From contig NW_023603184.1 of the NCBI RefSeq assembly GCF_014898055.3, positions 148,370,149 through 148,434,148 on the forward strand: 64,000 nt of DNA, read 5' to 3'. Of the stretch, positions 22,571-35,636 are shown piece after piece. The DNA comes from Talpa occidentalis. Taxonomy: Eukaryota; Chordata; Mammalia; Eulipotyphla; Talpidae. Position numbers and translations under genes: made by a program. Each line of letters begins with the position of its first letter. The stretch's first letter is position 1. The notes below the pieces were generated by a model, which was given only the letters and a program-made list of their open reading frames with translations, did not search any database and had not been told where the DNA came from.

Positions 22571-23307
22571 CTAAAAAATTGCTTACTAGGATTTTTGTGG
22601 TCTACTTCAGAATTGCCCAATGAAAACAAAGTAAGTTCATATTTTTAATAGGTGTGTTAGAAAAAAGCAAAAAAGAGGGTTAAGTAGGTTTAATAACATA
22701 TTGTATTCAGCCAAATACTTCGAAACCATTATTTCATTATGTATTCAATATAAAATTACTGAGATATTTTGCATTCTTTTTCTTACATACCAAGTCTTTA
22801 AACTCTGGGATGTATTTACACTTAACAGTGTCTCTCTAGTGTCTCTCGTTGGTCAGTAGTCATTGGCAGCCAGTGACCGCTCTGCCAGGGAGCAGTTGTA
22901 AATGTCCCATGGATACATTAAAACGCACCTTTAAAATTTTTCTATTAAAAAAAGCACCGGAGTAGGGGCAGGTCAGGACAAGTAAACATGTGTAGCTCTG
23001 AGATGCACCTCCAGGTCTCTGAAAGGGAGGTGACCTGCTCTGTGTCCGCGGCAGGCCCAGGCCCCTGGGCAGGTGCTGCTGCTCACGAGTCCGGCATCCA
23101 GAGGGAAGGAAAGCTCATCTGTCTGACAGGAGCTGTCACCTGTGGCGTCTGCTCCTCTTTTGCTTGATGCAGCCGTCTCTCTGGCCCGCCTAGCTGGGCA
23201 GCAGCCGGCGCCCAAGGAGCCAGAGCGCGAGCAGTGCTGGGCATGACTGGGGGCTCCTGGCCGCAGTGGTGGACAGTCCTGTTCCACGGCCTGAGCCCCC
23301 TGGGGCT

Positions 23308-23738
23308 GAGGCTGGCGGCCTGGGAGAGCTGATGGCCAAGGAGGGGGCGGCCCTGGGCAAGGAGGAGCTGGAGTGGCGCCTGGGGCATGAGGAGGCGGCG
23401 CTCCTGGCAGTCGTGGTGCAGAGAGGCCGCTTCTTGCAGGAGATGGGTGGCAGAGGCGGGGCCACGTGGGTGAGATCCGCCAACTCAAGTAACTCAATGG
23501 TGCCCACAGGCCGAGGACCCAGAGCTGAGAGACCTCGCTGTTCCTTCTGTTGGAGCGCCAGAGGGGGGCCACGCATGCCCAGTGTCAGCTCTTGGGCCGA
23601 GCAACCATGCAGGTGCACAAGGACCTGGGTGGTTGTTGGCAGAGGTGGCCAAGCTGGAGGGCTGTGAGGAGGGGGAGCTCTGCCTGGCACTGCGCGAGGA
23701 GTGGGTCTCCCTCCATGGCCCAGGCGGCTGGGGGGGGC
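23308..23738 (+). pseudogene. CCDC85B pseudogene: CCDC85B-like pseudogene, junction of units 2 and 3
   Basis: This is the second copy of the same broken sequence. The N-terminal part is open through EAALLAVVVQRGRFLQEM before the frame shifts; LKELCLALGEEW-like sequence remains at the end. It keeps a CTGTGAGGAG stretch that the first copy lost. Confidence 0.75.
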
Positions 23739-23783
23739 TCTACTTTTGAGGGGTATTTTCTTGATTTCTCTCTTCTAGTTTAT

Positions 23784-26325
23784 TGCTCTCCTATTTCTAA
23801 AGTGACTTTGTACTCTGCCACTTTACTGTATTGATTCATTGTTTGTTAGGTTTATTATTTTCATTTAGTGAAGCTTTAGGCTTTTCTATGTATATTATCA
23901 AGCCCTCTGCAAATACAGAGATGATTTTACTTCTTTTCCTATTTGGATTTCTGGTATATCTTTCTCTTGCCTAATTGCTCTAGCTAGGACTTCCAATACT
24001 ATGTTGAACAGTAGCGGTGAAAGTGGCCATGCTGTCTTGTACCAGATCTTCCGGGAAATGCTTTCAGTCTTTCACTATGGAGTATAATGTGGGCTTTTTA
24101 TACATAGACTTTATTATGGTGAAGTATGTTCCATGTATCCCTATTTGTAGTTTTTATTTTTTTAAAGATTCATTTATTTATTTATACAAGAACTGGTGTA
24201 CAGGCCAGATGTGCGGGAGTGTGAGAAGATTCACCAGAGGCAGAGTGGGGAACAGAACAGGCAGACAGACTGAAATACACTGCTGAGGAGAGCAGTGGGT
24301 GAGACAGGAGAGGTCTGCTGTGCCTTGGGGTACCCTCGCCTGTGGGTTGGGATCAAACCGGCACTCTAGAGGCTTCAGACAGCTCCACAGCATGGTGCAC
24401 AACTGCCTGCGCCACCAGGGGAGGCCCTTTTTGGGTGACATTTGATTGCTGTTACAATTACCTGCTTATGATTGCTCTGTCTAGATTTCTTGTTTGTTTG
24501 TGGTTCGGTCTCAGAGGGTTATAGATTTCTAAGAGTTTGTCCATTTCATCTAGGTTATTCAATTTGTTGCCACATAGATGCTTGTAGTAACCTCTCTGAC
24601 CTCTATATTTCTGAAATGTCTGTTGGAACTGGCCTTTCATTTCTGATTCTACTGATTAGATTCCCCCCACTTTTTTCTTAATGAGTTGAGCTATAGGTGT
24701 GTCTTATTGATTTTTCCAAAAAACTAATTTTTGGTGTTTCATGGATCCTTTAGACTGTATTTTGGTTCCCATTTCATTTATTTCTACTCTAAATTTTATT
24801 GTGTCCTTTCTTCTACTGGCTTTTGCTTTTGCCTGGTCTCCTTTTCCTCCATTCTAAACGTGGGAGGTAACGTCGTTTATTGAGTTCTTTCTTGTTTCTT
24901 GATATGAGCCTGTAGTGCTATATATTTCCCACATAATACTGTCTTTACTGTATTCCACAGGTTCTGAATGGTTGTGTCTTCACTTTCATTGGTCTCTAGG
25001 TCTTTTTAAATTTCTCATTTGATTTCCTTGTTTGTCCAGTGGTCATTCAGGAGTGTGTTGTTTTCCTTCTTTCTTTTTGTGATTGATTTTTGCTTTGATG
25101 TGATGGTGATCAGAGATTGTACTTGACACGGTTTCAGTTTCATGATTTCAAGGTTTCGTGATTTTGTTGAAATTTGTTTTATGACCCACCATATGGTCTA
25201 TCCTGGAGAATGTTCTGCATGCACTTCAGAGGAATGTGTACTCAGCTTTTCTGGGGTGCAGTGTTGTCTAAATGTCTATTAAGCCCATGTGTTCTAATTC
25301 CTTGTTTAAGGCTATTGTTTCCTTGTTGATGTTCTGTCTGGCTGACCCGTTCATTGGTGAAATTGGGGTGTGAAGTCTCCTGCTACCATTGTGTTGTTGC
25401 TGATGTCTGATTTCAGATTTAATAATATTTGCCTTATATGTTTGATGCTCCTTCATTTGGTGCATGTATTGATGATTGTTATGTCTTCTTGATGTATTTA
25501 ATGCCTAATCATTACCTACTTTCCATACCTGTTTCTCGTTCCCTTTTTTTTTTAAATCTGGGAGTCTATTTTTAGCTGGAAGACAGTATGGCTGTCTCTG
25601 CCTTTTTGGAGAGAAGAGGTGGGTGGAGAGAAGAGGTCCTATTTGCTCGCAGTGTTGCTTTTCAAGCTTTTTCTTTGATTCTTTGAAACTCAGGTGAGTC
25701 TCCTGGAGTTAGGAGATAGTTGGGTTTTGTTTTCTAATCCAAGTGAGCAATTTGTGTCTTTTGATTAATGCATTCAGTCTAGTTACATTGAAAGTATTGT
25801 AGGTATGGGAAGACTTGTTATAGCCATTTTGTCTGTAGTTTTTTGGTTCAATCAAATTCTTTGTTTATCTTTTTGGTTGATTTTCTTTGCTTTGATTTTG
25901 ATAAGAGCGTCCCTTTAACAATTCGTTGTGACTGGGTTCTGGAGAATTATTCTCTTCCAGTGGCATCTTATTCCCTTAAATTCTGAAGTTTTGTTGATAC
26001 AAAAATCATCTGTAGTGACTTTTTATATGCCCCTTTTGCTGTTTTAGATTTCTCCCCAGGGGTTCCGCAAGTTGCAAAAGTGTGGAGCATATGGGTTTTT
26101 TTCTTTCTGTTGTTGCTGGTTTGAAATTTTGGTTCAATTCCCAAAGTGGGATAGTTGGGTTGTATGGTATTTCCATTTTTGATTATAAGATATCTATATA
26201 ATCTGCAAGAAGTCCTTTATAAGACAGATGTTTCGTTGACATTTTCTCCTGATGTGTGCTTTACATTTTCCTATTTTTCACAAATATTTTCATATAAATA
26301 TCAATGCAGTCTGATTAATTGCTTT
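23784..26325 (-). mobile_element. Old L1 fragments, unit 3
   Basis: This is the colinear copy of the unit 1 old L1, without reading frames of useful length. The shared SINE lies at 24163-24427. The right end is cut short by the deletion shared with unit 4. Confidence 0.75.
24163..24427 (-). mobile_element. tRNA-derived SINE (unit 3 counterpart of 4144)
   Basis: Same element and same insertion site as at 4144 and 13825; it is almost identical to the unit 2 copy. Confidence 0.85.
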
Positions 26326-27081
26326 TTTAAAAGCATCCTGTTTCTTAGACACCAGAAATGTTTGCTCCTTCCTCCCCATAGTCTTGCATGTCCTCAGGAC
26401 CACCACAATGTCCAGAAACAAGCATATTATAGGGGACCCAGATCTCTGTATAGGCTCGGAGTCTAATATATGCAAGTTCAAGTCAGATGACACCAGGGTC
26501 TAAATATAATGTAAGAACACGCTCACCTCTTTGTAGGCTTAGCTCTTCTCATAATCAACAGAAGGGCATTTACTAAGCATAGGGTTTGGGGTATAGTTCT
26601 GGGACTGAAGCCCATAGCTGAGAACCATTTCTAGTGCTCTGTCTACTCAGAGTTCCCCACTCCAGACCATGCTCTCCTGGGCTGTGTGGGATGCCCTCAT
26701 AGGCCTGCTCCTGCCTTGTCTGGGCCCAGACTTTGGGTGTGGGTCCTTGCTGTGAGCGCCCTTTGGTGGGCACGTCCCCTGACTGCTTCTCACTGCTGTT
26801 CCCAGTGCTGCTGCAGCTTGGATTGAGGTCCAACCTGGCACAAAGAACTTCCAGAAAGGATTCTCTGGGTCCAGAGAGAGCCCTCTAAATTAGTCCTTCT
26901 TTGTAAGATGGACAATTCAGGTACACAGGCCTGGCTGTGCTCATCGATCAGGGACTGTGCAGCTGGTCCCCAGTTATGGGTTGTTTTGTGAGCCGCTTAC
27001 AAAAGGCACGTTCAAGTCCTAATTCCCGGTGTTCCAGAAAGTATTTTATTTGGACAGAGTTTAAAGGACTTTGTTAGAGAA

Positions 27082-27097
27082 TGACCTGGCATGACCT
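27082..27097. promoter_or_regulatory. Perfect DR4, unit 3 promoter
   Basis: TGACCT-GGCA-TGACCT is two perfect AGGTCA half-sites on the minus strand with a four-base spacer. The following palindrome is changed to AGAACTTTCT. This is a stronger predicted nuclear-receptor site than in units 1 and 2. Confidence 0.6.
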
Positions 27098-27223
27098 AGA
27101 ACTTTCTGTGGAGAGAGCTGCCGATTCAAATGAGTTCTTCGAGATAGGGCAGGTTGGCTTCTCCCTTGGGGAGTGGGCGAAACAGCGGGGGACCAGTGGG
27201 GAAAGAGAGCGATAGATAGAGTT

Positions 27224-27236
27224 TGTAATGATTAAC
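27224..27236. promoter_or_regulatory. HNF1-like site, unit 3 promoter
   Basis: TGTAATGATTAAC, unchanged from the other units. Confidence 0.65.
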
Positions 27237-27364
27237 ACAAGGAGGGTTTGCTGGCTTCCAATGACAAGCCATTATGGGAAGTGCTTTGGTGGCGACACAA
27301 AGACAAAGTTTGAAGTATCGGGAGCACAGTGATCCTGAAATCATCTGGCTGTAGCTCTGCCGAG

Positions 27365-28228
27365 ATGTCTGCAGGACTCCACGCTCCCTGGCCCGTGCTC
27401 TTGGGGCTGTGGCTCTTCCTGTGCGTCAGCTCTGGGGTCCAGGGCGGGAAGGTGTTGGTGGTCCCCTTGGATGGCAGCCACTGGCTCAGCATGCGTCAGG
27501 CTGTGCAGGCACTGCACGCCAGAGGCCACCAAGCCGTAGTCCTTGCGCCAGATGTCAGCATGCACATCAAGGGGGAAGAGTTCTTCACGATGAAGCACTA
27601 TGAGGTTTCCTACACTCAGGATGAATTCGACAGATTATTCCGGGATTACTTCAAAATGGTTTTTGAAAGAGAGCCCCTTCCAATGAAATTTTTGAAAAGC
27701 ATTGAAAAGATAAAGAAATCGTCTTTGATCTATGTGAAGCCTTGTAAGGAGCTGGTGTTTAACAAGGACATGATCAGGTACCTCAATTCCAGCTCCTTTG
27801 ATGTGGTTTTAACGGATCCCATTTACCCCTGTGGGGTGCTGCTGGCTAAGTACCTGTCCATTCCTGCTGTGTTTTTCCTGCGTTCCATTCCTTGTGAGTT
27901 CGACTCTGAGGGTACTCAGTGCCCAAATCCATCCTCCTATGTGCCCCGGCTTCTGACAGAGCTTACAGACCACATGACTTTCTTGGAGAGGGTCAAGAAC
28001 ATGCTCTTTCCTCTGGTCGTGAACATCTTTTGTCATGTTTCTCTGCCTCCCTTTGCAAGCCTTGCCTCTGACCTTCTGCAGAGAGAGGTGTCGCTGAGGG
28101 AAATTTTTGGCTATGGATCCATCTGGCTGTTCAGAGGAGACTTTGTGATGGATTACCCCAGACCCATCATGCCCAACATGTTCTTCATTGGAGGCATAAA
28201 CTGTCTCAACAGGAAGCCATTATCTCAG
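27365..28228 (+). CDS. UGT1A3-like: UGT1A3/4/5-like first exon, copy 3
   Basis: This intact 288-codon first exon has a phase 0 GT donor, signal peptide 1-27, His39 and Asp151. The variable stretch reads [10 protein letters not shown] at 91-100, followed by [11 protein letters not shown]125-P-C-K-E differs from the other copies (P at 126, E at 129), and V replaces A in PCGVLL. Residue 99 (V) is shared with copy 4, whereas I153 and the EFDSEG segment are shared with copy 2. This suggests that the exon itself is a recombinant. The promoter carries a perfect DR4. Confidence 0.93.
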
Positions 28229-28775
28229 GTCTGTATTGGTTGCTTTATCCAAGCTCCGGCCAGGTGGAATGCTTAATATATAAAGTACCTCCAGGATATT
28301 TCTTATCATTTCCTCTTTCTAAAGATTTCTACCTCATCCTCCTGACAGTCTTGCGTGAGCTGAAGTGTTCCAGCATCTCCAGCGGTGCAGTTGGGGTTGC
28401 AGGGTGAGTGAGAGGGATGCCAGGCTGGTCCGGTCTGTGCCAGGCTTGTCAAGTGATGGTGGATGCAGTGATCGCTGTCCTGCAGTGATTGCTGTCCTGT
28501 GGTGTTGCGTCGGGACAACACCACAGTGACAACCGGGAGTTGTGGAGCAGGCTGCACAATGTGGGATGCTGCTGAAAAGCAAGATCCTGGCCCTTTTATT
28601 TATACATGTAATTGTTTGTAAGGAGATTTAGGAAAGTGGAAGGGTATAGAAGATTAGGGATTGTGAGTCTGCCCTCCAGGCACTTCTAATCTACTTGATA
28701 ATATACCCTAATCCCCTGCCATGGTTCTAATCTTATCAACAAGGCCCTCCACTGATCAGCTTCTGGGGTCCCTTG

Positions 28776-28958
28776 TCATACATCAGTCCTCAGCCCTCTG
28801 GGCATTCCCGGTCATACCTCGTGATGTGTAAGTCGGGAGTATGTGTTATGCATCTTTCCTCAGCTCCCTGGGCATTCAGGACATACCTCTTGACGCACAT
28901 GTTATGCATCGGTCCTCAGCGCCCCGGGCATTCTGGACATACCTTGTGATGCATAACC
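28776..28958. repeat. Three degenerate tandem copies, unit 3
   Basis: Counterpart of 9064-9245, almost identical to the unit 2 copy. Confidence 0.75.
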
Positions 28959-29178
28959 TTCCCAGCGTGATCCAGCTTTGTGCTCTTGTTTGATTTGAAG
29001 GGCTGAAGGGTTGGGCTCCTGTTCCTAACTGGCCAGACCACTTTGACCTTGTTTAGGTGACAAAATGGCGGCCGAATTGGCTGCCTAGAAGCAGCAGAAT
29101 CACATTCGTGGGCTGCGATTTTCTTCGGCTGCGTAGGAGCCAGAAATTGAGTTGGGAACGGCTCCCTCGGGGATTTTT

Positions 29179-29570
29179 TTTTTTTTTTTTTTAGAAGCAA
29201 CCACATTTTAATAAAAAATTTGAATATTTGTTAAGCAGTTAAGGCTGAATAAAATAGCAATTTATCCAAAATTCAAAAGATATACCACCTTGAAAACAAA
29301 GTAAAAAATCTTGCCATTAAGTTTCACCCATTTACAGGACCACCCAACAGCCCCGAGAATGCTTCTAGCTCCTATGGAGAACACAGGGAACCACACCTCT
29401 TCAAAACCCTTGTGACAGGGTGGTCCCCAGGAAAGGGGGAGTTTCCCTGCCCCACCCAAGGGAGGGTGGAGCTGAGCAGGGAGAGGAGAAGCTGCAGAAG
29501 AGACTGAGGTAGGAAGCAGGATGGAGCCAGGAGACCTGGAGGAGGCGCATGGAGCCTAGAGACACATGAA
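29179..29570 (-). pseudogene. Poly(A)-tailed chimeric retrocopy, unit 3
   Basis: This is the same insertion as in unit 2, at the identical site (GGGGATTTTT duplications at 29169 and 29571) and with the same internal structure, so the two units descend from one carrier. Confidence 0.8.
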
Positions 29571-30162
29571 GGGGATTTTTATGGGAATATTCAATGGGAG
29601 GAGGAGGAATGAGCAAATTGTGTGGGTTCACGTGATTGGTTTTAGAGTCGCCTCCAAAGCACAACTGAGGTATGACCAAGTGTCAAGAGGAAGCAGAGGT
29701 TGCAAAGAGGTTAGCTGAGTTAAGTGGAAATGAGAAAATGGCAGAGAGTTGGGGTGTCTGTGAACAGAATAAAATGATGGACGCCAGCTTTTCCAGGATG
29801 GGGCGGTGCTGACGAGATGTTTTCTGAACTGGAGCCGGTGACTGGCATGTGACGTGGGGCCTTTTCATCTGACGGGATTGCAGGTCAGATGCTGAAATCA
29901 TCCAAAAACAGGAGCCGAGTGTGGGGAGGAGATGAAAGGTTGAGCATGTCACCCCAGTGAATGTGGGGACAGTGATGAAGGGAAAAGGCCTTCAAAGGAA
30001 GGGTTTTTAGGAAGGTCTAACCACCCGCCAAACCCATCGCACCCCAACTTCCATGGTGAGAACACTGAATCACACATGGTTTCCATAACATCTTCCACTA
30101 GCCCTGAATGTTTGGGTTCAATTTTATTGGACTCTTGGGATCTGAGTTTTGATTCTTCTTTT

Positions 30163-30448
30163 AAAAAGATTCATTTATTGATGCGTTCAAGAACTGGATA
30201 CAGGGAGGGGTACGGGGGGTGGTGGGGGGCGGGGGTGTGAGAGGGTTCACCAGAGACAGAGTGGGGAACAGAACAGGCAGACTGGCTGAAACACACTGCT
30301 GAGGGGAGCAGCGGGCGAGGCAGGAGAGTCTGCTGCGCCCTGTGGGTTGCTCCCTGGCTGGCCGGGGATCAGGGATCCAACTCGTGTGCAGAGGCTGTGA
30401 ATAGCTTCGTAGTGCTATGCTTAACCCCTTGTGCCACGAGGGAGGCCC
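30163..30448 (-). mobile_element. tRNA-derived SINE (unit 3 counterpart of 10049)
   Basis: Same insertion and flanking duplication as in units 1 and 2. Confidence 0.85.
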
Positions 30449-30483
30449 TGAGCTTTGATTCTTTACTTACCGAATGCGCCATC

Positions 30484-30513
30484 TTTCATTTATATTGATA
30501 AATGAAAGATTTA
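30484..30513. repeat. 13-bp hairpin, unit 3
   Basis: ATCTTTCATTTAT and ATAAATGAAAGAT are perfect reverse complements around an ATTG loop (position approximate by a few bases). In unit 2 (about 20721-20750) the second arm has one mismatch (GAAACAT). Confidence 0.75.
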
Positions 30514-31608
30514 TATTGAAAAAGACTTCACTTCATTTATGTTCATAAAGACTTTCCCTTTCTTGTAGTGTTTGGACTCCTCTGGACCTCTTTTATTGTG
30601 TATTTATTATTGCAAAGATCTTTAAGATCTTTCACTTCATTTTTCTTTTGGCTCAAATTGCAAGGGATCGAATCTGCCTGGTGTTCTTTTCCTTTATGTG
30701 CTGCATTTATTCAGTTATCTGTAAATATGTACGCAATGTCAATATTTTAACTGTCAATTAAAACAATCTATGTCGCTATTAGATTTGTAAAAGTGGACAA
30801 AGAGGAAGACATTTCAAAAGCAGGTGGCAGGGCGGGAGTGGGGAGGGCCTGGGCCCAGGAAGAGGGGAGCACTGCAGGGCACTGCTGGTGGGCAGGGTGT
30901 GAAGATACACTTTTGCAGAGGTGAGAACCTGTCATCCAGAACAGGTACAAGGATGTAAACCTACCACCCCCAAAAGCATAATTTGGGGAAGAAAGAAAAT
31001 GTCAATAATAGTAACTGTTGCTCCTTTCTTTTCCTGTGTGTGAATATATTTTGGAGCGTGGACAGCTTTGGTTCAAATCCTGGCTCCAGACTCTGGGCTT
31101 GGGACGTGGGTGCCCGATGGTGAATCCACCTGAAGGGGGTGCGCTTGTACTTCCAAAATGCTAACAACAGTGCAAAGCAATGGAGCTTCAACAAATAAAG
31201 AAAAATACAAACAAAACCCAAATCCTCACTTCCATTTTCCAACTGGGTGACCTGGGACCATTCTGGCCTCAGAATTGTTATAGTGAAAACACAAAAAATA
31301 TTACATATTATCATTATAGAAAAGGTGCCTAGCAAGACAGGCCTGTCACCTGGAGACCTCTGACCTGTGTTTGTCAATTGCTTTGGTCCCTGAAAGAACC
31401 TTTGCACTGAAGTCACGTTCTCTAACCGAGTGTCAGGCCGGTATCGTTCATGTTCCAGGATCCATAGTTTTTGAGATCTTGTCACTTACATTTATTTGAT
31501 ATGTTTTGCTCTAATGACCACCCTTCTCTATTTTTTAAGTTATTTTGGATTGTAATCAGAGGATGTTTTCTGTGAAGTTACTTCTTTACAAAATTTCTCT
31601 TTTTTAAA

Positions 31609-31865
31609 AAAGATTTATTTATTTATTCATACAAGAACTGGGGTGCAGGCCAGAGATGCAGGGGATGAGGATTCCCCAGAGACAGAGTGGGGCGCAGAAC
31701 AGGCAGATTGACTGAAATCCACTGCTGAGGGGGGCAGCGGGGAGACAGGAGAGGTCTGCTGTGCCATGTGGGTCAGCTCCCTGCCTGGGTATGGAACTCC
31801 TACTGCAGTGGCTGGGATAGCTTCATAGTGCTGTGTCTTAACCCCTTGCGCCACCACAGAGGCCC
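31609..31865 (-). mobile_element. tRNA-derived SINE (unit 3 counterpart of 11985)
   Basis: Same insertion as at 11985 and 22315. Confidence 0.82.
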
Positions 31866-32606
31866 CTAAAAAATTGCTTAATAGGATTTTTGTGGTCTAC
31901 TTCAGAATTGCCCAATGAAAACAAAGTAAGTTCACATTTTTAATAGGCGTGTTAGAAAAAAGCAAAAAAGATGGTTAAGTAGGTTTAATAACATATTGTA
32001 TTCAGCCAAATACTTTGAAACCATTGTTTCATTATGTATTCAATATAAAATTACTGAGAGATTTTGCATTCTTTTTCTTACATACCAAGTCTTTAAACTC
32101 TGGGATGTATTTACACTTAACAGTGTCTCTCTAGTGTCTCTCGTTGGTCAGTAGTCATTGGCAGCCAGTGACCGCTCTGCCAGGGAGCAGCTGTAAATGT
32201 CCCATGGATACATTAAAATGTACCTTAAAATTTTTTCTATTAAAAAAAGCACCGGAGTAGGGGCAGGTCAGGACAGGTAAACATGTGTGGCTCTGCAGGT
32301 GCACCTCCAGGTCTCTGAAAGGGAGGGGGCCCGTGCTGTGTCCGCGGCAGGCCCAGGCCCCTGGGCAGGTGCTGCTGCTCACGAGTCCAGCATCCAGAGG
32401 GAAGAAAAGCTCATCTGTCTGACAGGAGCTGTCACCCCTGTGGCGTCTGCTCCTCTTTTGCTTGATGCAGCCGTACCTCCCGGCCCCCCTAGCTGGGCAG
32501 CAGCCAGAGCCCAAGGAGCCAGAGCGCGAGCAGTGCTGGGCATGACTGGGGGCTCCTGGCCGCAGTGGTGGACAGTCCTGTTCCATGGCCTGAGCTCCCT
32601 GTGGCT

Positions 32607-33036
32607 GAGGCTGGTGTCCTGGGAGAGCTGATGGCCAAGGAGGGGGCGGCCCTGGGCAAGGAGGAGCTGGTGTGGCGCCTGGGGCAGGAGGAGGCGGCGC
32701 TCCTGGCAGTCGTGGTGCAGAGAGGCCGCCTCTTGCGGGACATGAGAGGCAGTGGCGGGGCCACGTGGGCGAGAACCGCCAACTCAAGTAACTCAATGGT
32801 GCCCACAGGCCGAGGACCCTGAGCTGAGAGACCTCGCCGTTCCTTCTGTTGGAGCGCCAGAGGGGGGCCACGCACGCCCAGCGTCAGCTCTTGGGCCGAG
32901 CAACCATGCAGGTGCACAAGGACCTGGGTGGTTGTTGGCAGAGGTGGCCAAGCTGGAGGGCTGTGAGGAGGGGGAGCTCTGCCTGGCACTGGGCGAGGAG
33001 TGGGTCTCCCTCCATGGCCCAGGCGGCTGGGGGGGC
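32607..33036 (+). pseudogene. CCDC85B pseudogene: CCDC85B-like pseudogene, junction of units 3 and 4
   Basis: This is the third copy. It retains GKEELVWRLGQEEAALLAVV, VQRGRLLRDM and ELCLALGEEW, closest to the expected CCDC85B peptide at several places, but has the same frameshifts. The breaks therefore predate the duplications. Confidence 0.75.
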
Positions 33037-33082
33037 TCTACTTTTGAGGGGAATTTTCTTGATTTCTCTCTTCTAGTTTATT

Positions 33083-35636
33083 GCTCTCCTATTTCTAAAG
33101 TGATTTTGTACTCTGCCACTTTACTGTATTGATTTATTGTTTCAGTTAGGTTTATTATTTTCATTTAGTGGAGCTTTAGGGTTTTCTGTGTATATTATCA
33201 TGTCCTCTGCAAATATAGTGATGGTTTTACTTCTTTTCCTATTTGGATTTCTTGTATGTCTTTCTTTTGCCTAATTGCTCTAGCTCGGACTTCCAATACT
33301 ATGTTGAACAGTAGCGGTGAAAGTGGCCATGCTGTCTTGTACCAGATCTTCCGGGAAATGCTTTCAGTCTTTCACTATGGAGTATAATGTGGGCTTTTTA
33401 TACATAGGCTTTATTATGTTGAAGTATGTTCCATGTATCCCTATTTGTATTTTTTTATTTTTTTAAAGATTTATTTATTTATTTATTTATACAAGAACTG
33501 GGGTACAGGCCAGATGTGCGGGAGTGTGAGAAGATTCTTCAGAGGCAGAGTGGGGAACAGAACAGGCAGACTGACGAAATACACTGCTGAGGGGAGCAGT
33601 GGGTGAGACAGGAGAGGTCTGCTGTGCCTTGGGGTACCCCTGCCGGTGGGTTGGGATCAAACCGGCACTGTAGAGGCTTCAGACAGCTCCACAGCGTGGT
33701 GCTCAACTGCCTGCGCCACCAGGGGAGGCCCTTTTTGGGTGACATTTGATTGCTGTTACAATTACCTGCTTATGATTGCTCTGTCTAGATTTCTTGTTTG
33801 TTTGTGGTTCGGTCTCAGAGGGTTATAGATTTCTAAGAGTTTGTCCATTTCATCTAGGTTATTCAATTTGCTGCCACATAGATGCTTGTAATAATCTCTT
33901 TTGACCTCTATACTTCTGAAATGTCTGTTGGAACTGGCCTTTCATTTCTGATTCTACTTATTAGATTCTCCCCAATTTTTCTTAATGAGTTGAGCTACAG
34001 GTGTGTCTTATTGATTTTTCCAAAAAACTAGTTTTTGGTGTTTCATGGATCCTTTAGACTGTATTTTGGTTCCCATTTCATTTATTTCTACTCTAAATTT
34101 TATTATATCCTTTCCTCTACTGGCTTTTGCTTTTGCCTGGTCTCCTTTTCCTCCATCCTAAACGTGGGAGGTAATGTCGTTTTTTGAGTTCCCGCTTGTT
34201 TCTTGATATGAGCCTGTAGTTCTATATATTTCCCCCGTAATACAGCGTTTACTGTGTTCCACAGGTTCTGAATGGTTGTGTCTTCACTTTCATTGGTCTC
34301 TAGGTCTTTTTAAATTTCTCATTTGATTTCCTTGTTTGTCCAGTGGTCATTCAGGAGTGTGTTGTTTTCCTTCTTTCTTTTTGTGATTGATTTTTGCTTT
34401 GATGTGATGGTGATCAGAGATTGTACTTGACACGGTTTCAGTTTCATGATTTCAAGGTTTCGTGATTTTGTTGAAATTTGTTTTATGGCCCACCATATGG
34501 TCTATCCTGGAGAATGTTCTGCATGCACTTCAGAGGAATGTGTACTCAGCTTTTCTGGGGTGCAGTGTTGTCTAAATGTCTATTAAGCCCATGTGTTCTA
34601 ATTCCTTGTTTAAGGCTATTGTTTCCTTGTTGATGTTCTGTCTGGCTGACCCGTTCATTGGTGAAATTGGGGTGTGAAATCTCGTGCTACTACTGTGTTG
34701 TTGCTGATGTCTGATTTCAGATTTAATAATATTTGCCTTATATGTTTGATGCTCCTTCATTTGGTGCATGTATTGATGATTGTTATGTCTTCTTGATGTA
34801 TTTAATGCCTAATCATTACCTACTTTCCATATCTTTTTCTTGTTCCCTTTTTTTTTAAATCTGGAAGTCTCTTTTTAGCTGGAAGACAGTATGGCTGTCT
34901 CTGCCTTTTTGGAGAGAAGAGGTGGGTGGAGAGAAGAGGTCCTATTTGCTTGCAGTGTTGCTTTTCAAGTTTTTCTTTGAGTCTTTGAAACTCAGGTGAG
35001 TCTCCTGGAGTTAGGAGATAGTTGGGTTTTGTTTTCTAATCCAAGTGAGCAATTTGTGTCTTTTGATTAATGCATTCAGTCTAGTTACATTGAAAGTATT
35101 GTAGGTATGGGAAGACATGTTATCGCCATTTTGTCTGTAGTTTTTTGGTTCAATCAAATTCTTTGTTTATCTTTTTGGTTGATTTTCTTTGCTTTGATTT
35201 TGATAAGAGCGTCCCTTTAACAATTCGTTGTGATTGGGTTCTGGAGAATTATTCTCTTCCAGTGGCATCTTATTCCCTTAAATTCTGAAGTTTTGTTGAT
35301 ACAAAAATCATCTGTAGTGACTTTTTATATGCCCCTTTTGCTGTTTCAGATTTCTCGCCAGGGGTTCTGCAAGTTGCAAAAGTGTGGAGCATATGGGTTT
35401 TTTTTTTTTTTTTTCTGTTGTTGCTGTTTTGAAATTTTGGTTAAATTCCCAAAAGTGGGATAGTTGGGTTGTATGGTATTTCCATTTTTGATTATAAGAT
35501 ATCTATATAATCTGCACTAAGTCCTTTATAAGACAGATGTTTCGTTGACATTTTCTCCTGATGTGTGCTTTACATTTTCCTATTTTTCACAAATATTTTC
35601 ATATAAATATCAATGAAGTGAGATTAATTGCTTTTT
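33083..35636 (-). mobile_element. Old L1 fragments, unit 4
   Basis: This is the colinear copy of the unit 1 old L1. The shared SINE lies at 33466-33731. The same truncation as in unit 3 occurs at its right end, near 35636. Confidence 0.75.
33466..33731 (-). mobile_element. tRNA-derived SINE (unit 4 counterpart of 4144)
   Basis: Same element and same insertion site as in units 1-3, with a slightly longer ATTT tail. Confidence 0.85.

Larger units (their letters stand above)
13445..23783 (+). repeat. Tandem unit 2 of the UGT1A first-exon array
   Basis: This is the longest unit. It has two additions relative to unit 1: a SINE at 15687-15982 that no other unit has, and a poly(A)-tailed retrocopy at 19445-19833 shared only with unit 3. 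The rest is colinear with unit 1 with only scattered differences. Confidence 0.9.
23784..33082 (+). repeat. Tandem unit 3 of the UGT1A first-exon array
   Basis: Upstream of its exon this unit shares a deletion of roughly 300 bp with unit 4 (at about 26330, relative to 6335-6630 of unit 1). Downstream it shares a retrocopy with unit 2. It alone lacks the segment corresponding to about 11424-11888 of unit 1 (junction near 31515). It therefore looks like a hybrid of a unit-4-like 5' half and a unit-2-like 3' half. Confidence 0.9.
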
